A stretch of 64,000 nucleotides of DNA, from assembly GCF_900496995.4 (NCBI RefSeq), contig NC_044004.1, positions 56,760,224 through 56,824,223 of the forward strand. Reading direction: 5' to 3'. Shown here in pieces: positions 1-23,700 of the stretch; position 1 is the first letter of the stretch; the number at the start of each line of letters is the position of its first letter. The position numbers were made by a program, and so were the translations under genes. The stretch is from Aquila chrysaetos chrysaetos (lineage: Eukaryota; Chordata; Aves; Accipitriformes; Accipitridae). A model generated the notes under the pieces. The model did not search any database, was not told the DNA's origin, and saw nothing but the letters and a program-made list of their open reading frames with translations.

Positions 1-9101
<9,101 letters not shown>

Positions 9102-12100
9102 ACTGCTGACCTGTGCAGACAGAAGACGTCACAGAATCAGATGCAAATGCATTCCAAAACCTAGATGCGATTCAGAGTACCTCTGCCATCAGATTGTATC
9201 ACAAATTGTCCTGTTTGGCTGCAGCGTGACCCTGAGTCATCCAGGGTTCTAAGGGGGGACGGACGGACACTGCCTCAACTTTTTTTTTCCTCACCATAAG
9301 GACCTCAAAAAGATCAAAAGGCATTTGAGCTCAAAAGCCAAGATTTATTATAATAGAAACCGGACTTCATTCTTCCTTAAACATTAAAAAAAAAAAAATC
9401 AGGATGAAACAGAATGGAAGTACAATAAATAGCTTGTAATCCAATGCTTCCACTGTCCATTGTGTTGTTAGAAAGCTGGTCTTCTACTCCTCTCAAGCTA
9501 CAAATTCATCAACTTCCTAGATTGCAATAAATTCCACACAATACCCTGGTCTTGGTATCTGCTCTGAATTGTCTTAGGAATCTTCCAGCACAGCAGTTTC
9601 CCAGCTCCAGCAGGGCAGAAGAGTGGGGGCAGGAAGGAAGCTCTGTACTGTCTTGCCTCTCTCACGTTGCTTGCTCTCAGGGAACTACTGAGCACGCTTG
9701 GGGCAAGTGGTAGGGAACCTCTAGGAGGTTCCACCTTACTCAAGGTGTAGCAGCCAAAAGGCAAAATGTTTCCAGTCAGATTTTTGGTTATTTAAGGAGT
9801 ATACTACTTAATAGGATGTTTCAAAGAACTGCCTAAAAAGTAAGGTCACTGTATTCCAGTCAGAGTGCAGTATCTACTGTTTGTTAACTGGGTTTCCAAT
9901 AAGCAAAAATTTCTGCACTTTTATAATCTACAAAACAAAGTTTGTTTATGTAGCTATGAGTGTAGAAAGGTGACCCAAGAACCTGAAGTCTTTAAATATA
10001 TGTATGAATCCAACATAACGAGTACTTCACTGAGAAGTTAAGATAAAGATACCATAATCTCCCCTAGGTTAGCAGCCAATGCTATCATCTAGAGATGCTC
10101 AGATCCACGCTGTGCCTTACATTACCGAGTCAAATTTAGTGTCCTACATCTCAAAACAGATTATTCATTTCTGATTTTGACCAGAAATTCTGTTTTCTCA
10201 GCAGCTTTTCCCAACAAAAGTTGCAGCAAAACTAATGTTTCCCTGAAGGTTACGGATTCAGCAAATCAGACTTCTTCTGAAGCAGTTTAACTGAAAAATT
10301 CTTTCCTTTCTAATATAAAACACATTTTCTCCTTCGATTTAAAGTCAGACTGAGTTACAGACCATTTCAAGACATTGAAATGTTTCACCATAGGTTTTTC
10401 CCCCATAACTGGGGCACACATGCACACACGCACAAAGAAGGAAACAAAGCACAAAACAAAAGAACAGTCTCCAAAGCAAACAGTAACTGAGATGCATCTT
10501 TCTAATTAGGGGACAGCACAGTACCTTAAAAATAATTTTCTAGGTTGGCTAGTAAAAAGACATCTCTTCAGATGTCTCTGATGGTAGACCTGATAAGGTT
10601 ATATGAGATTGGGCCTGTTTTAGCATAACCTTTTTGCATTGACAGGTGAAAAATACCAAGTTAACCAAGCAAAATGAGATTACATGCACAACTAGGTTGT
10701 GATGTCTCTCTAATGTACCAAGCTTTCCAAAACGCAACTCCTCAAACACAAAATTCTGGGAAAAGTTCTATGAATTGTAAGCAAGTCCCAAGTACCTCAA
10801 CAATGAGCTCAAAGTTCTCCCTCAAGGCAGAGGAAGCTCGCTCTTACTCTTTGTTGTCACATATATCTTTTCAGTAGAACAAAAACCCTGATCAGTTCAA
10901 GTACTTCCCAAATCAGAGTAACACTTTGGAAGCAAAATACATTTTTCAGTCTAACAGTTTTTATGAACATTTGCCACACTGATTCTATGAAGCATTTAAA
11001 AATAAATATTAATATAGTCACTCACCAAGCGATCTCAAACAGCTTGTTATATTTACTGACCTTTGTACAAAAGGAAGTTTTATACTTTTTTCCTGTGCTT
11101 GTTGGGATTTGTAGTTTAACTGGTAAATTTCTCTATACAAACGTAATTTCCTGTTGAAGCATTCAGATGCTGCCATCTAGTGAAACTCAAGATTTTAAAA
11201 GTGTAATTTTTTTTTTCCTGCACAGGAAAGGACAAAAAAAGGATCGCCAGCATTAGCTGTCCATTCTCCCTAATGAATTGAAGAAATCAACAGGATTCCC
11301 ACCAAAAGAGAGCACAAACATATTTTTTCCCAGGTAATCTCTCTTTAGCAATATAAGCTATCAAATTCCAAACTAGGACAACACTTGCATGATTAATTTT
11401 GTTCTTTTTGGTTTTTTTTTGTTAAACTGGTGATTTACCAACTTAGCTTTTCTTTTTGTATCTAGTGGTTTAACTTATATTTATTAAGGCAAAGTTAATA
11501 TCATCAGACTGGAAAATTCTAGGACTAACTAATTTAGTTATAAGCTCACCTGAGACCTAAAGTTACCCTGATAGCATTCTTAAAGAATTTGGAGTCCTGC
11601 CTGAACTTCAGCTGGGCACATTTACCTCATAAAAGCCATTTCTGTGGGTAAACTGGGACACACACACACAAAGTTCAGTAATGTTGTTTATCTTGCCTTT
11701 CCGCTAAACTATGATAGCTTTCTAAGGCTTTGTAAATCCGCTTCCCAGTAAACAAAATCTTTAATGACTAGGTTTTCTAAAAGCACTTATCCTTCCATCC
11801 CTAAGCTTTTGCCTACTGAATTCAAACACAGACCTGTTGCAATAGGTTCTGGTTTTTCAGATGAACCACCAGAAAAATCTCCAAATGTAGAAGTGTTCCA
11901 AGCAAGCAATAATTAACAACCCCCCTCCTTGAAATTGTATATAAAAGAGGTAGATCTATATATACATCTTCTTTCCCCCTTCTGGAAGGGTCAGTTTAAT
12001 TCATTTATTAGAACACCAAAATGGAGGGAATGAAAAAAAAGCTGGCAGCCAAAGGAAATATTTTTCAACCATAGTAGGAAGTTGAAAAAACAAACAAACC

Positions 12101-13022
12101 CAAAACGAACCCCCCTCCCACCCAACGCCAAAACAAAACAAAAAAACCCACCACAAACACCAGTGCTTTGCACATTTCACTATTGGGAAATAAATTGCTC
12201 TTACATAGCTGTGGCAGGAAAGGAGACAGTGCAGTGCTGAACTCAGTAATGCTATTTAGAACCTGTGTATTTTTGGCTAGCAGTATCTTTAAGAGTTTCC
12301 CAAAATGCATTCCAGGTCAGAGATTTAGAGATAAATGCTTGCAGTTTCTTAGTAGTTACAGTAGTTGGCAGTGTTTTCAGCTATTCAAGGTAAACAGTCA
12401 GTTCTTTATTAAAGATCTCTGAAGTACCTCCATCAGGTAAGTGACACTTGTGCGATTCCTCCAATTCCAGTAACTGCTGAATGCTCAGGAACATGTCAAC
12501 GTAACCATTTGCTTATCAGTTTGGGTAACCCAAAAGGGAGTACTTAAGAGACCTAGCATCATTGAGACCTTTATTCCTATAAAATACAGATGATGCTTTT
12601 GATGCAGTTATCTTGCTTAGGTATGACTTTCTCATCCTATGATGATGATTTCATTCTTAACAGAGTTGATATCAGGTTTTGAGTGCCAAATTCCTATATA
12701 GTTGGCAGTGGAGGGCATGTGGGGAGGGGAAAGGGAGGAAGATCTCTCTTTTTCTCTGTCAGGAAATGCTTGAAGTCTAAGACTCGATTAGAAGATTTAA
12801 ACAAAACACTGGTGACAGACTTGTGCAACAGTAAACTTCTGCACAAAGAAATGATTGCAGAAAGTTACAGAGGACACAGACAAGAAGCATAATAATGATG
12901 GAAATGGTGAGATTACTATAAAAGATAGTCTTTAGACACTGAATATTGTAATCAATATCCTTAGATAATAGCACAAGCGAAGTGACCACCAAAAATATTT
13001 TTAAATACTTAACACATTAAAG
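9102..13022. other. BDH2-CENPE intergenic interval (includes any BDH2 5'UTR and promoter)
   Basis: About 3.9 kb separates the BDH2 ATG from the proposed CENPE polyadenylation signal. No coding exon, CpG island or recognisable transposon was seen. It holds AT-rich sequence, short purine or pyrimidine runs (for example 12,088-12,150) and one strong CTCF-like motif at 11,169-11,182. The BDH2 transcription start must lie here but I could not fix it. Small open frames here have no recognisable homology and no splice context. Confidence 0.6.
11169..11182 (-). promoter_or_regulatory. CTCF-like binding motif
   Basis: On the minus strand the sequence reads CACTAGATGGCAGC, very close to the CTCF core consensus (CCASYAGRKGGCRS type). 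It lies between BDH2 and CENPE, where a boundary element would be plausible. Occupancy is inferred from the motif alone. Confidence 0.55.
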
Positions 13023-13028
13023 TTTATT
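13023..13028 (-). terminator. Candidate CENPE polyadenylation signal AATAAA
   Basis: Canonical hexamer on the minus strand, about 880 bases after the CENPE stop and followed within 20 bases by a T/G-containing stretch. It is the first canonical signal I noticed after the one that overlaps the stop. Confidence 0.45.
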
Positions 13029-13906
13029 GTCAAACAAACCTTCTTATACAAAACATACAAAAAAGTAGGTCTCACAGTGCAGGTAAGCAGGCTACTAAAA
13101 TAGTTCCGTCTTGGAGCCCTGATCATCCAGTTCATTCTCCATTCACTAGAGTAGCAGAAAAGTGTCAGGTCCATTGCTTACTATTAAAAAAATTCCAATA
13201 CCCAACTTCAGACAGGAACTAGAAGTATATTGAAAGATGATGCAAAATACAAAGTTACTCTTGGTACCATAATTGGCTGAGCTGCAGAAATATTGTAAGG
13301 AGTTTAAGAGGAATCCTTGATTGTGTGCCCTATAAACAGAAAGTTAACTTCAGTTGCAATGTCCAGAAAGAGAGGTTAAAATTGTGGTGAAAATGCAGTT
13401 TCTGCAGACTTAGAGAAAGCATGGTATAAAAAACATATGCTGAGAAACAAAAAGTATAGTTCTTTCCAACTCAACAACACTCTGAAGATACAAATATTGA
13501 CCACCTAGAACAGGGCTGTTTTAGGAATGACAGAATGAAAACTTTAAGATTGTAAAGTTTCACAGTAGATCATTTTGTGATTCATTCCTCTTTCCATTTT
13601 TTTCTTCAATACGTTGGCTTTTCTTTCTTTGCCATCCAAAAAAAAAAAACCAACCCCACCAAAGTAGAATGCCATCAGATCAGCAGGTTGTGGGCAACAT
13701 GACTGCTTTTCCATTTTTGTTCTTGTATTCCAGCTTTCCCAGTTCTGGGAAGTAGCAACTCCAAGACAGCAAGGGATTTGCATGCCACCAGAGCTCTTCT
13801 CACAATTTGCAGGAGAGGCTGATGGCTTTTGACCTGAAGCAATTATCTTTTGCATATGCAGATTCCGGCTGTAGCCACTGCAAAGGCAGCTTACAACAGA
13901 GCACCT
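13023..13906 (-). other. CENPE: Probable CENPE 3' untranslated region
   Basis: This runs from the CENPE stop codon to a minus-strand AATAAA at 13,023-13,028 (plus-strand TTTATT). No coding potential was seen. A nearer AATAAA at 13,906-13,911 overlaps the stop codon itself, so a very short 3'UTR is also possible. Which signal is used cannot be decided from sequence alone. Confidence 0.5.
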
Positions 13907-16900
13907 TTATTGGGTGGTACAATCAGGGGCCTTATCTTTCTCTGAAGTTCCAAACCAGTGCTTAAGATGTTCTTCTGTAGGCTCTATTCCTGCAGGTCGT
14001 GTATCTATAGAGAAGACAAGAACATTAAAGTAACACTTAAACTTTCCCCATTAGACAAGCAGTAGGAATACAGCAATTTAATCTTGACTACTGTTTTAAA
14101 TGTCAACTATCAAAGCTTGCCTCTGAGGAGCTTTGTGTTGTGAGGAAGTCTGTACTATTACCAAGCTGGCCATCACAAGAAACCGCAATGAGTCATATTC
14201 TTTCTGGAAGTCTGCCATTAATGCCTTGAGAACTGGTTAACTCTTCAACATGTCTGCTGGGGCCTTCTGAAAGTTTTTAGAAGCAAGTGTAATGATGAAG
14301 GCAGTAGCATTAATATGCTAGTGATCTATGCTAAGAGACTTCCCCAGAAGTCACCAGGCCAGATACAAGAAGTCCTGAGTAGAACTGATGAACAGAAGTT
14401 ATCACAACAGCTATTACTGCAGCTGGAGCCAGGCAGACTGACAGATTCAACATCAAAGACTGAAGTCTACTGTCTTGAAGAAGTTTAGAAAAAAGTTAAC
14501 CAGCAGTTAACTTTGAATAGCTTTGCCAGAAGCCTGTGCTTAACCAATGTGAAGTTAAAAAGCAAAACATTTGAGCATCAGCTATCTAGTAATGATATAT
14601 CTAATAATGATATTCTGCTAATTCACTTTAAGTCAGTCATCAACACTTCCACTACAGCAAAAGAAAAGAAAAAAAAATTTATAATCTTCAGGGGGTGAAG
14701 GATTCACTTAAATATTTAGGTTCTGTAGAGCATATATAAGCTTCCCAGCTCCAGCTGGTCAGCCCTTCAACAGTCAGGTGACTAACCACTCAGGAAAATT
14801 GTGTTATCATGCAAGTTTCAGGTCTGAATATAGAAAGTACAGCATTTACCCTCAACTTACAGACCACCCCTTATATTTTGCCTTTCCAAATATTTATAGG
14901 ACAACACCACTATGTTACATACCTGTTAGTGTACCCAAGCTGGAATTATCAAAGAAATTTGTTGGGCAAGTCAGTGGCAGAGGCTTTGATAAGTCCCGAG
15001 TCACAATTTCCTGAGAAATAGGTTCCTTAGAGGGTGAAGGCATTTGCTCTTTAAGGGAATATGACACCGTCTTCCTTGGAGACCTTGGTACTGTCGCTTG
15101 AGTGGTTTCTCTTGAGGATCGTTCTTTCAATTTTAGTGCTCTTTCTTTCCATTTTCTAAGTTCCTCTTTCAGCTGAAGCTCATTACTGAGAAGAAAAAAA
15201 CACCACAGCATTTAATTAAGAAAAATTTCAAGTAGTTCCTTTAAATAAGGAAAAACTCCTGACAACAGACAGTTCCTATATTTTCAAGATGACATACCAC
15301 AGACACGGCAATGCAAGACCATATCTGTATATCTTGCTTTAAGAGGCAATTTTATTTTTTATTTTTAAGCTAAAATTCCTTCCAACATACAATTTGAGTA
15401 TATCTTCTAGCATTTAAGAGATTCTTATGAAAGCGATTTAAAGTTCAAAAGCCATAAAGATATTTATAAGCAATCACTAGCTTTAAATAAAAGTTTGAAG
15501 TGAAAGAATCTAGAAAATCTAAAGTTAATAGTAATTACTCACTTCTATACATCTTGCAGAAAGAAGCACTAATGACATGCATAGTTAAATAGCAACAAAT
15601 GATTTGACATGTTGCTGATCAGCTTTATACTTACCTCAGTAGAAGGTCATTTTGTTTCTTCAGGTGTAAGTTCTCTTTCTGTAGCTTAGCTTGTTCAGAT
15701 TTTAGAACAAGTATTTGTGTGCTCTGCACAATACCACTACCACCACCACAAGTAAGGGGTATTTGGGATTGCCGAGGAGCTTCTTTTTCCAGCACCACTA
15801 GAAAACAGTTTTATACAGATGTGTGCGTTATTTGGACAGTGCTTAAAACTAAGTCAATATATTTTTTAAGCCTATTCCTTCCTGTGTTCTTATATGTAAA
15901 ACCTCACTAGGTTATAAGTGCCATTACAACAGCTGTTCTTTTTTATACACAAACACATCTCCCAGCATTCATACTGCCAGGGAGATAAAGAAACTTAAAA
16001 GTGTCTTCACTGGGCCATTTAGAGTTAAAATAGTTATAGTTTCAGGTATGTCATAACTATGACTAGAACTAGCTATTCATATGCAAAGTCAGTCAAGATA
16101 AAAATGGCAACATGACCTACTGCAACTGCAGCTTATCCCACCACAAGCACAAACACGGCTGGAGAAATAAACACAAGAACTGCTGTGATTCTAATGCGGT
16201 ATATGTGCAGCTAACATCTGAATTTCCATCTCATCTTCCAACGCACCCAATCCTCCTCATACCCTTTTACCTCAAAGGCCTGCATCTCATTCTGGACTTC
16301 AACCATATAACCTTTAAACTGAATGTTTAACATGGAAGAGTCCCTTATATTTATCTTGAATTTACCAGTAACATCTTGCTCTTGCTGTGCTCTTCTAAGT
16401 TCTTCTTTTAGCTTTGTTAACTGCTGTTGTTGGTGTTCTGCAAGAGCTTTATAATTAGCAAGTCTATATGGGGCAGGAAGGGAAGAAGAAAAAGAAAAAG
16501 AAATCCTCAGTTTCATAATTATTACAGTTGCAGGAGAGCTAGTTTGATTTCCAAATGAACTCTCAAATAAAAAACATACCCAAGTTATACAGATAGAACT
16601 ACATAAACCTAGTTGTCAGTTAGATTTTAGATAAAGTGCAGAAAACCGAAAGTTGGACTAGAATTATTTTCTGCATATCCCTTCTCTCCAGTGAACTAGA
16701 GAGTGCTTTCAATTACTGCTTTCCCCTCACCCTCTGCTGTCAGAACAGTTATTTCATTCATGGCTGAACATGAGCTGGTTGAGAAATTTTGGTGGGTGTA
16801 TAGGGAAGGAGTTTTGTAATCAAACCAAGATACATATGGTTTTTACTTTCTTTGTAACCTAGCTACAATAAAAACCTAGGACACCTAAAGCTGAATGCTC

Positions 16901-17734
16901 ACCTCTTACTCTGTGGAAAAAACCCAGGAAAATAAAAGCTAAGAACTAAGTAGTTGAGAATTGTAACAAGTTCAATTTTAACTTACTTCATATCAAAAGA
17001 GTTGGATTGTTTCATTCTTTCCATATCATATTTTACCAATTGTGTTTTGAGATGATCAATTTCTTCTTTGTACAACTCAGCACCTTTATCTAATTTTGCC
17101 TGAAAATAAAAGATATAATATGAAGAAAGGCGTTTTACCTAGAAATTAATTTAAGTTGCTTACTTTGTATCTTTACTATGATCTGCTAGATTTTGCAGGA
17201 CAAGACTGGGAGCAGGAAGTTATTTTGGAGTAAGAACGCCCACATTACCAACTAGCACTATAGTATTAGTTGGTATCCTAACTCTGGTGTGTTACATGCA
17301 ATCATATTTTAGAAAGTTTAGCTGACTTGTTTGCAGATATAAGTCTGGGAATTTTGAACTAGTATACAAATATATTACATAGAAAAAACAGCTTATGCTT
17401 CAGTTTCAAAATTTATATATTTTTTAGAATGTTTCAGAAATGCACTACGTTTCACCTACAGCTGTTCTCAAGCATGCTCATGCTCTGTCTCTGAGATTAG
17501 AGGAGAATGGGAAAAGTATTTTGCTCATACCTGAAGACTCTGATTCTCTGTTAAGGCAGTTCTGAGGCACTTCTCTGTCTCATTCAGTTTGGCTTGCAGT
17601 TGGGTGAGCTCACTTGTTGCTGTTTTTATTCTTATCTGTGCTTGTAACTTGTTTATCTCGTCATCTTTCTCTTTGACATTTTTTCCTACTTCGTTTATTA
17701 CATTTTCCAACTTCTGAATTTTTACTTCCATAGC
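13907..17734 (-). CDS. CENPE: CENPE exons 39-44: C-terminal coiled coil, basic tail and CAAX box
   Basis: Exons: 17734-17531, 17099-16987, 16463-16366, 15797-15635, 15185-14923, 14004-13907 (with stop). Recognisable conserved pieces are [10 protein letters not shown] in exon 42 and FFDNSSLG in exon 43, both present in human CENP-E. Exon 43 is rich in Ser-Pro, Lys and Arg (SPRK, PSPSKEP), fitting the C-terminal phosphoregulated microtubule-binding tail. The protein ends in CTTQ. Human CENP-E ends in CKTQ, which is a farnesylation (CAAX) site, so prenylation is probably conserved. The TAA stop forms part of an AATAAA hexamer. Confidence 0.95.
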
Positions 17735-20700
17735 CTATTGAGATTTATCAATCACTTATGAGTAGTTGTGCCATGAGATATAACAGTAACAGCATATGGT
17801 CATATTCTTAATAAAATGAACAAAAAACCCAAACCGCACAAAAAATCTAATACTACAGGCTCTATGGCTGGCAGCTCTTGGTCTCTACCTCACTGTTTTG
17901 TGTCACCCTTTAGTATTCTAGAACACTCAAGTCTAAGAAAAAGGTGCTTTTAACAAGGGTAACTGTGAAAAAAAAAATAGTACAGAGAGAAAAATGAGTC
18001 CTAAATTCCTAGGATTAAAGACAGAATTCTCCAGCTTCCAGTTTGACATAGTGAATACCATATCAGGAATACTACACTATTGAAGGAAATACTTCAAAAA
18101 CAAATGGGAACACTTCATATGGATTTCTAAACTGACATTTATTTGTGTACAGAAAACAGGCAATTAAAATAATCACATTACAGGCAAGAGCTCAAACTTT
18201 AACTTCGGGAATAACAAAAGCTACAAAAATAAAGTGCACTTTGAGCCAATATATTGTGTGGCACAGATTTACAGTTGCCATCAATCTTTATTTTCTTTTC
18301 AGTTTGAAGTGCTCTCACTTAGAAAACAAGCAAAGTTTTCCTTGGAAACAAGTATTGATACCTTTATATCTTGTTCTGCAGCCTTTAATTTGTTGTGAAG
18401 CCTGTAGTTTTCTTCTTCTAATGCGAGACTGGCAGAGCCACCAGGGACCAGTTGTTCTTTAAGAGTGTTTAGCTCCTGAAGCAACTCTTCACTTTTCTCT
18501 TTTCTCTGTTTCAATTCAACATCAGCATTTTTACAATAATTGGCAGTTCTGGCATCCAGCTCTGAAGAAAGTTGAAGGAGTATCTGAAAATAAGTAGTGT
18601 CATACAGATAATTTTAAAATAATTTTTGAATCGTCTAGAAAGGTGGTAAGCAAAGAAACAGGAAGTATCTTGGCCTGTATTAATTTCACATTCTTGTTTG
18701 TGTCCCATTTGAAGACGCTTGCTATCAGAAATGGAATCACTAACACTCAAAAGACTGGTATCATTTCCAAAAGTGGGGGAGGCAGGAAGGGACACAAGAG
18801 AAGAAGATAATGCATTGCAAATTTACCAGTATTTCTGCATAACTCAAACACTAACATTACAGAAATAAAGGAACTATATTAGAAAGACTTTTTGAATGTC
18901 ATTAACAGCAAGAAACACAATTATTCGCAGAAGTTTTTGCTAAAATGTATTCATTGACTAAAGTGAAACCATTTGAGAGAAAACATACACATTGGATTAT
19001 TCTAGAAACCCATATGCTTAACATGCCAGATAAAGAACTTCACACTTGTCAGGAAATGACATCATTATACTAGATTTGTTTGTTTGTTTAGTAAAAGCTT
19101 TGATCCACTTAATATGTCTGTCAGGGAATTCTTTCAAAAAGCCTGCCAACATTGGGAAAGAAGTCAAGACTGGCTATTGGCACTACAGAAGAAACTTTTA
19201 AAAATGGGCTAAACTTAACAGGACAGAACTGAGTCACAACACTGGGGGAAGGAGGGCGATGAGCTCTTCATACTTCAGATCAATACTAGTAGAAGGAATA
19301 ATCGTATGAATGGACCAGGAACTTCCAGGATACACTTGTTAGGAAGACTGTTCCTAACAACAAATCAGAAGGTAGTAGATTCCCTCCCATAACCTGTTTT
19401 TTGAGAAATCTTCAATACATCTAATAAGAAAGATGAAATCCCATGAAATCCTGTTCATGATGCACTTAACCCTGTAAAACACTGGGTCGTTTTTTCCAAA
19501 GGGGGCAAGAGGTAAGAAGGAATGAAAAGAGAAAGGAAGACTGAACCACCTCTAGAATAACTTGACTTTCTGAAATTAGAAAAGGTGTGAGAATATAAGT
19601 TACAATTGAGTTTTAAAAATGACTAAAGTAGTTTTGATGAAGTTGGCTCAAAAGAGAGCAGACAAACTTGTGGGCATAAAGCTTGAAGAAAGTGATTGTA
19701 TCAGGCTGCCAAGTTCTGCAAGCAAAGCTATATAACAATTCTGAACCTACAGCTGCCAGAATTCATTCTGATAAAAACAAACACCCCCCCCCCCCCCATT
19801 TATCATCTAGAAAGTCTTTTACAAAGCAAGTTTCCAAGTTTGGATGCATGAGGAAAGAAGTCTTTAAAAATCTTCTAAGTATTCCTCCATCGTACAGTTA
19901 AGTATGAGTATAGTTAAGTGCTTTTAATAATGAATAATCTTTAAATAGTAGGTTTTTGTGGTTGTTTTGTTTGTTGTGGTGATGTTTTTTTTCCCCCCAA
20001 TCAGATTAGAGGCATTTACAGAGTGCTTACACAAAATACATTTCTGATTAAAGATTTAATTTTACCTTTACTTTAGGAGTCCAGAAGTTAATGACTTGCA
20101 AAAGCCTTTCATTATCTTTCTTTAACTCTTCTTTAAGTTCCTCTGCATCACAATGAGTTCCTGAACAAGCTTCCCAGAACTGTGTTGTTTCTTTTCTAGC
20201 ACTTTCTTCCTGCTGTAACTCTGCCTCTATGCAGAGAAGTTCACTTTCCATTTCTGATACATCTTTGAGAATGCTCTTTAAAAAAAAAAAAAGACGACGT
20301 AATTCAAGTTTAAGTATTGCTGTGATAACTACATGTCTAAATATACATTTTGCCCTCTTAGCTATCAATATTTGCTGGAAGTCTGTTTTATCACCTAGTT
20401 ATTGTATAAAAGGAGTTTCACTATACTTAAAATTATACCCTACTGGGAAAATGAGATGACAATCTACACTCCTGGGGCAGGTGGGAAGGGGAAAGGGGAA
20501 AATATGCATGTTAGTAAAAGTTTATCTCATTGTTTTAAAAGTCATCTTGGTATCGGGTAGTATGTGTTTTACAGGGCAAATGAGTAAATAACATTCCCAC
20601 TATTTTATAACCTACTAATTTAACTTTGAGCAATAGAATTTTCATATTATAGAATTAGTAGCCTAAGAAAAATACAAATTCTATTCCCCCCCTTAAGTGA

Positions 20701-23700
20701 AGTTTTAACAGATAAAAGCAATGCCATTAGATTAGCACCACCACATTACCCCATGCCTTGAAACATGCAAGCTGTTCTGGTTGAAAATTGTTTCAAATAC
20801 TACCTCTGCAGTTAAGTGCAAACGCTGCAGCACTTCACTGATACTGATGTTTAACTTTTGAGAAGATATTTCATTCCGGTTCAAATAAATCTTGCTGAGA
20901 CACTGAATCTGAGCTTGTAGCTGATCTTGTTTTCTCTTTTCCTCAAGCAATTCCATTTCATACTTATTAACAGTGGTATGATGATCTCTTTTCTTTGAGC
21001 AAACACGACTGAACAGGAACTGTTGTAGAAGTACAGGATGTATCAGTGAGTTTGCTTTAAAATGGTACCCTGCATCCAGCTAAAATTCCATATTTTATAA
21101 TTCAATCTATTTACTCTCCTAGTCCATTGGTGTCCAGGACAACTAAAACATGACTAAGAAAAATCAAGTTCACACGTGCTGTATAGCAATGACATGTAAG
21201 ACTTAGCTGGGTCAGCATTTCTAAAGTATGCTATTTTCTGTAGACTCCCAAAACCGCCAAAAATCTGAAAGGCTCTAGACAGCCTTCCATAAATCTAGTC
21301 TTTAAAAAGCAAAGTAGTCTTCGTTGTATTTATTTTCTCTTAGAGTTATGGAAGGTGCAGATGATCTACAAGAATATTATCACTGTGCTGATTTAAAGCT
21401 TTACTCTAGTTGAGATCACTACTTAAATCTTAAACATCTTTAACCATAAAAGTTAATGGGTATCTGTGGAAAAAAAAAAAAGGAAAGATCAAACCTAAAA
21501 ATACTACATGAAGTTATGCAATAAAGGTCTTTGGAATAGTTAAACTTTTTAGCTAATGGATATTTATAGAGATGACTGACTTTGAAAATCATGTCCAGTA
21601 TTTTTGTATACTGGACATGAACCTCACCCTCTCCCTGGGGCCTGCCCCCCCACCCCCTTAACATTTCATGTTAAATAAAGAAACAGAAAACAACCTTATC
21701 GCTTACTGTACTTCTGCATATAACAGGAAATCTTTCCCAATTGCTCTCAACTTTTTTTTCTGATAATTGGAATCAGTTTCTCTACTGAACTACAAGTTGG
21801 GAAAGGTCTGCAAGGCTATAGAAGTTATCAAACTGCTTGAGTAGTTTTGCAGAGTAAACATGCATCTCCAAGGCATCTTGCATGTCTCTTTCCCCCACAA
21901 TAAAATACATACTTAGGGGCCCATAATTTGATTTATTGAGTACAGAAAGAAAACTTCTTTTCCCAATTAAAATGGATTAATATTAATGAAACAATATTGT
22001 GCAAAGCAGCTGAACTACAGTCAAAAACTAAGGTTTATTAACTTAACTAAATAGTTCCAGTTTTCCAGGATTGTAAAGCATTTACTATCAAATTATTTTC
22101 CACAAGATATGGATTCACAAAAATCAAAGCTAGAGTATATAGAATGCTAGCTATTAATATTGAGAGCTTATTAAAAAAAAACCCAAACCAAAGCAATATG
22201 AAGCATCCATATATTCAGCATTCTAAGTTGGTACCTTCAGTTTGTTCAATAAACTCTGGAGATGACTGTTTATTTTCTCATTTTCAGTTTGAAGTCTTTT
22301 GACTTGTTTACTCTGTTCTGACGAAAGCTGAGTCAGTATCACAGCTATCAGTGCTTTCTGACTGTTCAGTTCATTCTTTAGATTAAGAGACACTGTAGAG
22401 AGACATTCATACCTCTTCCCCATATTTGGGAATTTCTCAAGAAGCTCCTAAATGCAAGTGAAAAATTCATTCAGTCACAATAAGGAAAAGAACAATTAGC
22501 TATCAACAGAAGCTTAAAATAAACCATCAGACTCCAAGACTAACCCCTACAGTATGTATTGGTTTTACAACAGAAAAGTTAATAGGACTAAGACTTCAGT
22601 TGTGACTTACCACAGGAATATGACAAAAACACTAAGCCAGGCACAAAAGCAGAGAATTTCTTAGTTTTCTAGAAAACCGTTTCACAAGCTCAAATTATTT
22701 TGATGATTTAGATTGCCTGGCCACATCAAGATATGTAGATCAGGCCATGAAATTGTCACCTGTTCACAAGTTTGCCAGCTGGGCTGCCCTCAGGATGAGC
22801 TCCCAACTTATCTACTTGGTCCTTTGTTGAAAGAAAGGGATCACAAAACTGTTCCTAGCATTTTGCCATAAAAAGGGAGATGTGATCAAGCAGTGAGCAG
22901 GCTGAGAAATGCAATAGGCTTCGAGGGACTCCCAGTAAACTCAAGTATCACATATGAAGCAAAACTTCCCAGGCATACTACCTCCATCTTTGGTTTTTAG
23001 TTGAAAGGAGCAGGATTCACCAGTTTAACTCTTCACCCCGCAGTAAAAACATTGGAACTAACATACCCTGTGTCCAACAGGACCAAGTACAAGATACTTG
23101 AGAAAACTGCACAAGAAAGAAGCAGACAAGATCTTACCTATTACAAAAGTCAGAAGGGGAGAATGCCATTAAAAGGGATCAACTGACATTTACTTCCCTC
23201 ATTATTAGCTCCCTACTGCTGATGTAAGATAGAAAGCTACACATAACTGATTTTTGCAATTTGGTCCTTTACCACTCTTGGTGTTAAATGAAGAAGCACT
23301 CAGGGCTTTGCTAGCACAATGCCCAAATCTGCTGTACAGACGTACAGACTGCAGTACAATGGTACTCTTGAAAGTATTTCATACATATTCATAAATTGTG
23401 GTTTATTTTGTCTTTCAGTAGGTTAGTAGTACTTCTCACATCTGTGAGAAAGCATACTCAGGAGAGTTAATTATCAAAAGCTCTGAGGAATTACAGGAGT
23501 TCCTATTTTGAGGAGAGAAGCTATTTAATGAAATTTATTTTAAATCAATTTATTTTTGATGGGGAGTAACAGAAGGGAGGGTTTTGGCAGGGGGGTTGCA
23601 AAAACAAAATGGTGAAATGCTTCTACATGACTAGTTATTTTCATTGGGGTGGCTGGACAGTAGTGAAATCAAGTGAGATGTCTCAACTGAGAGGTTCAAT

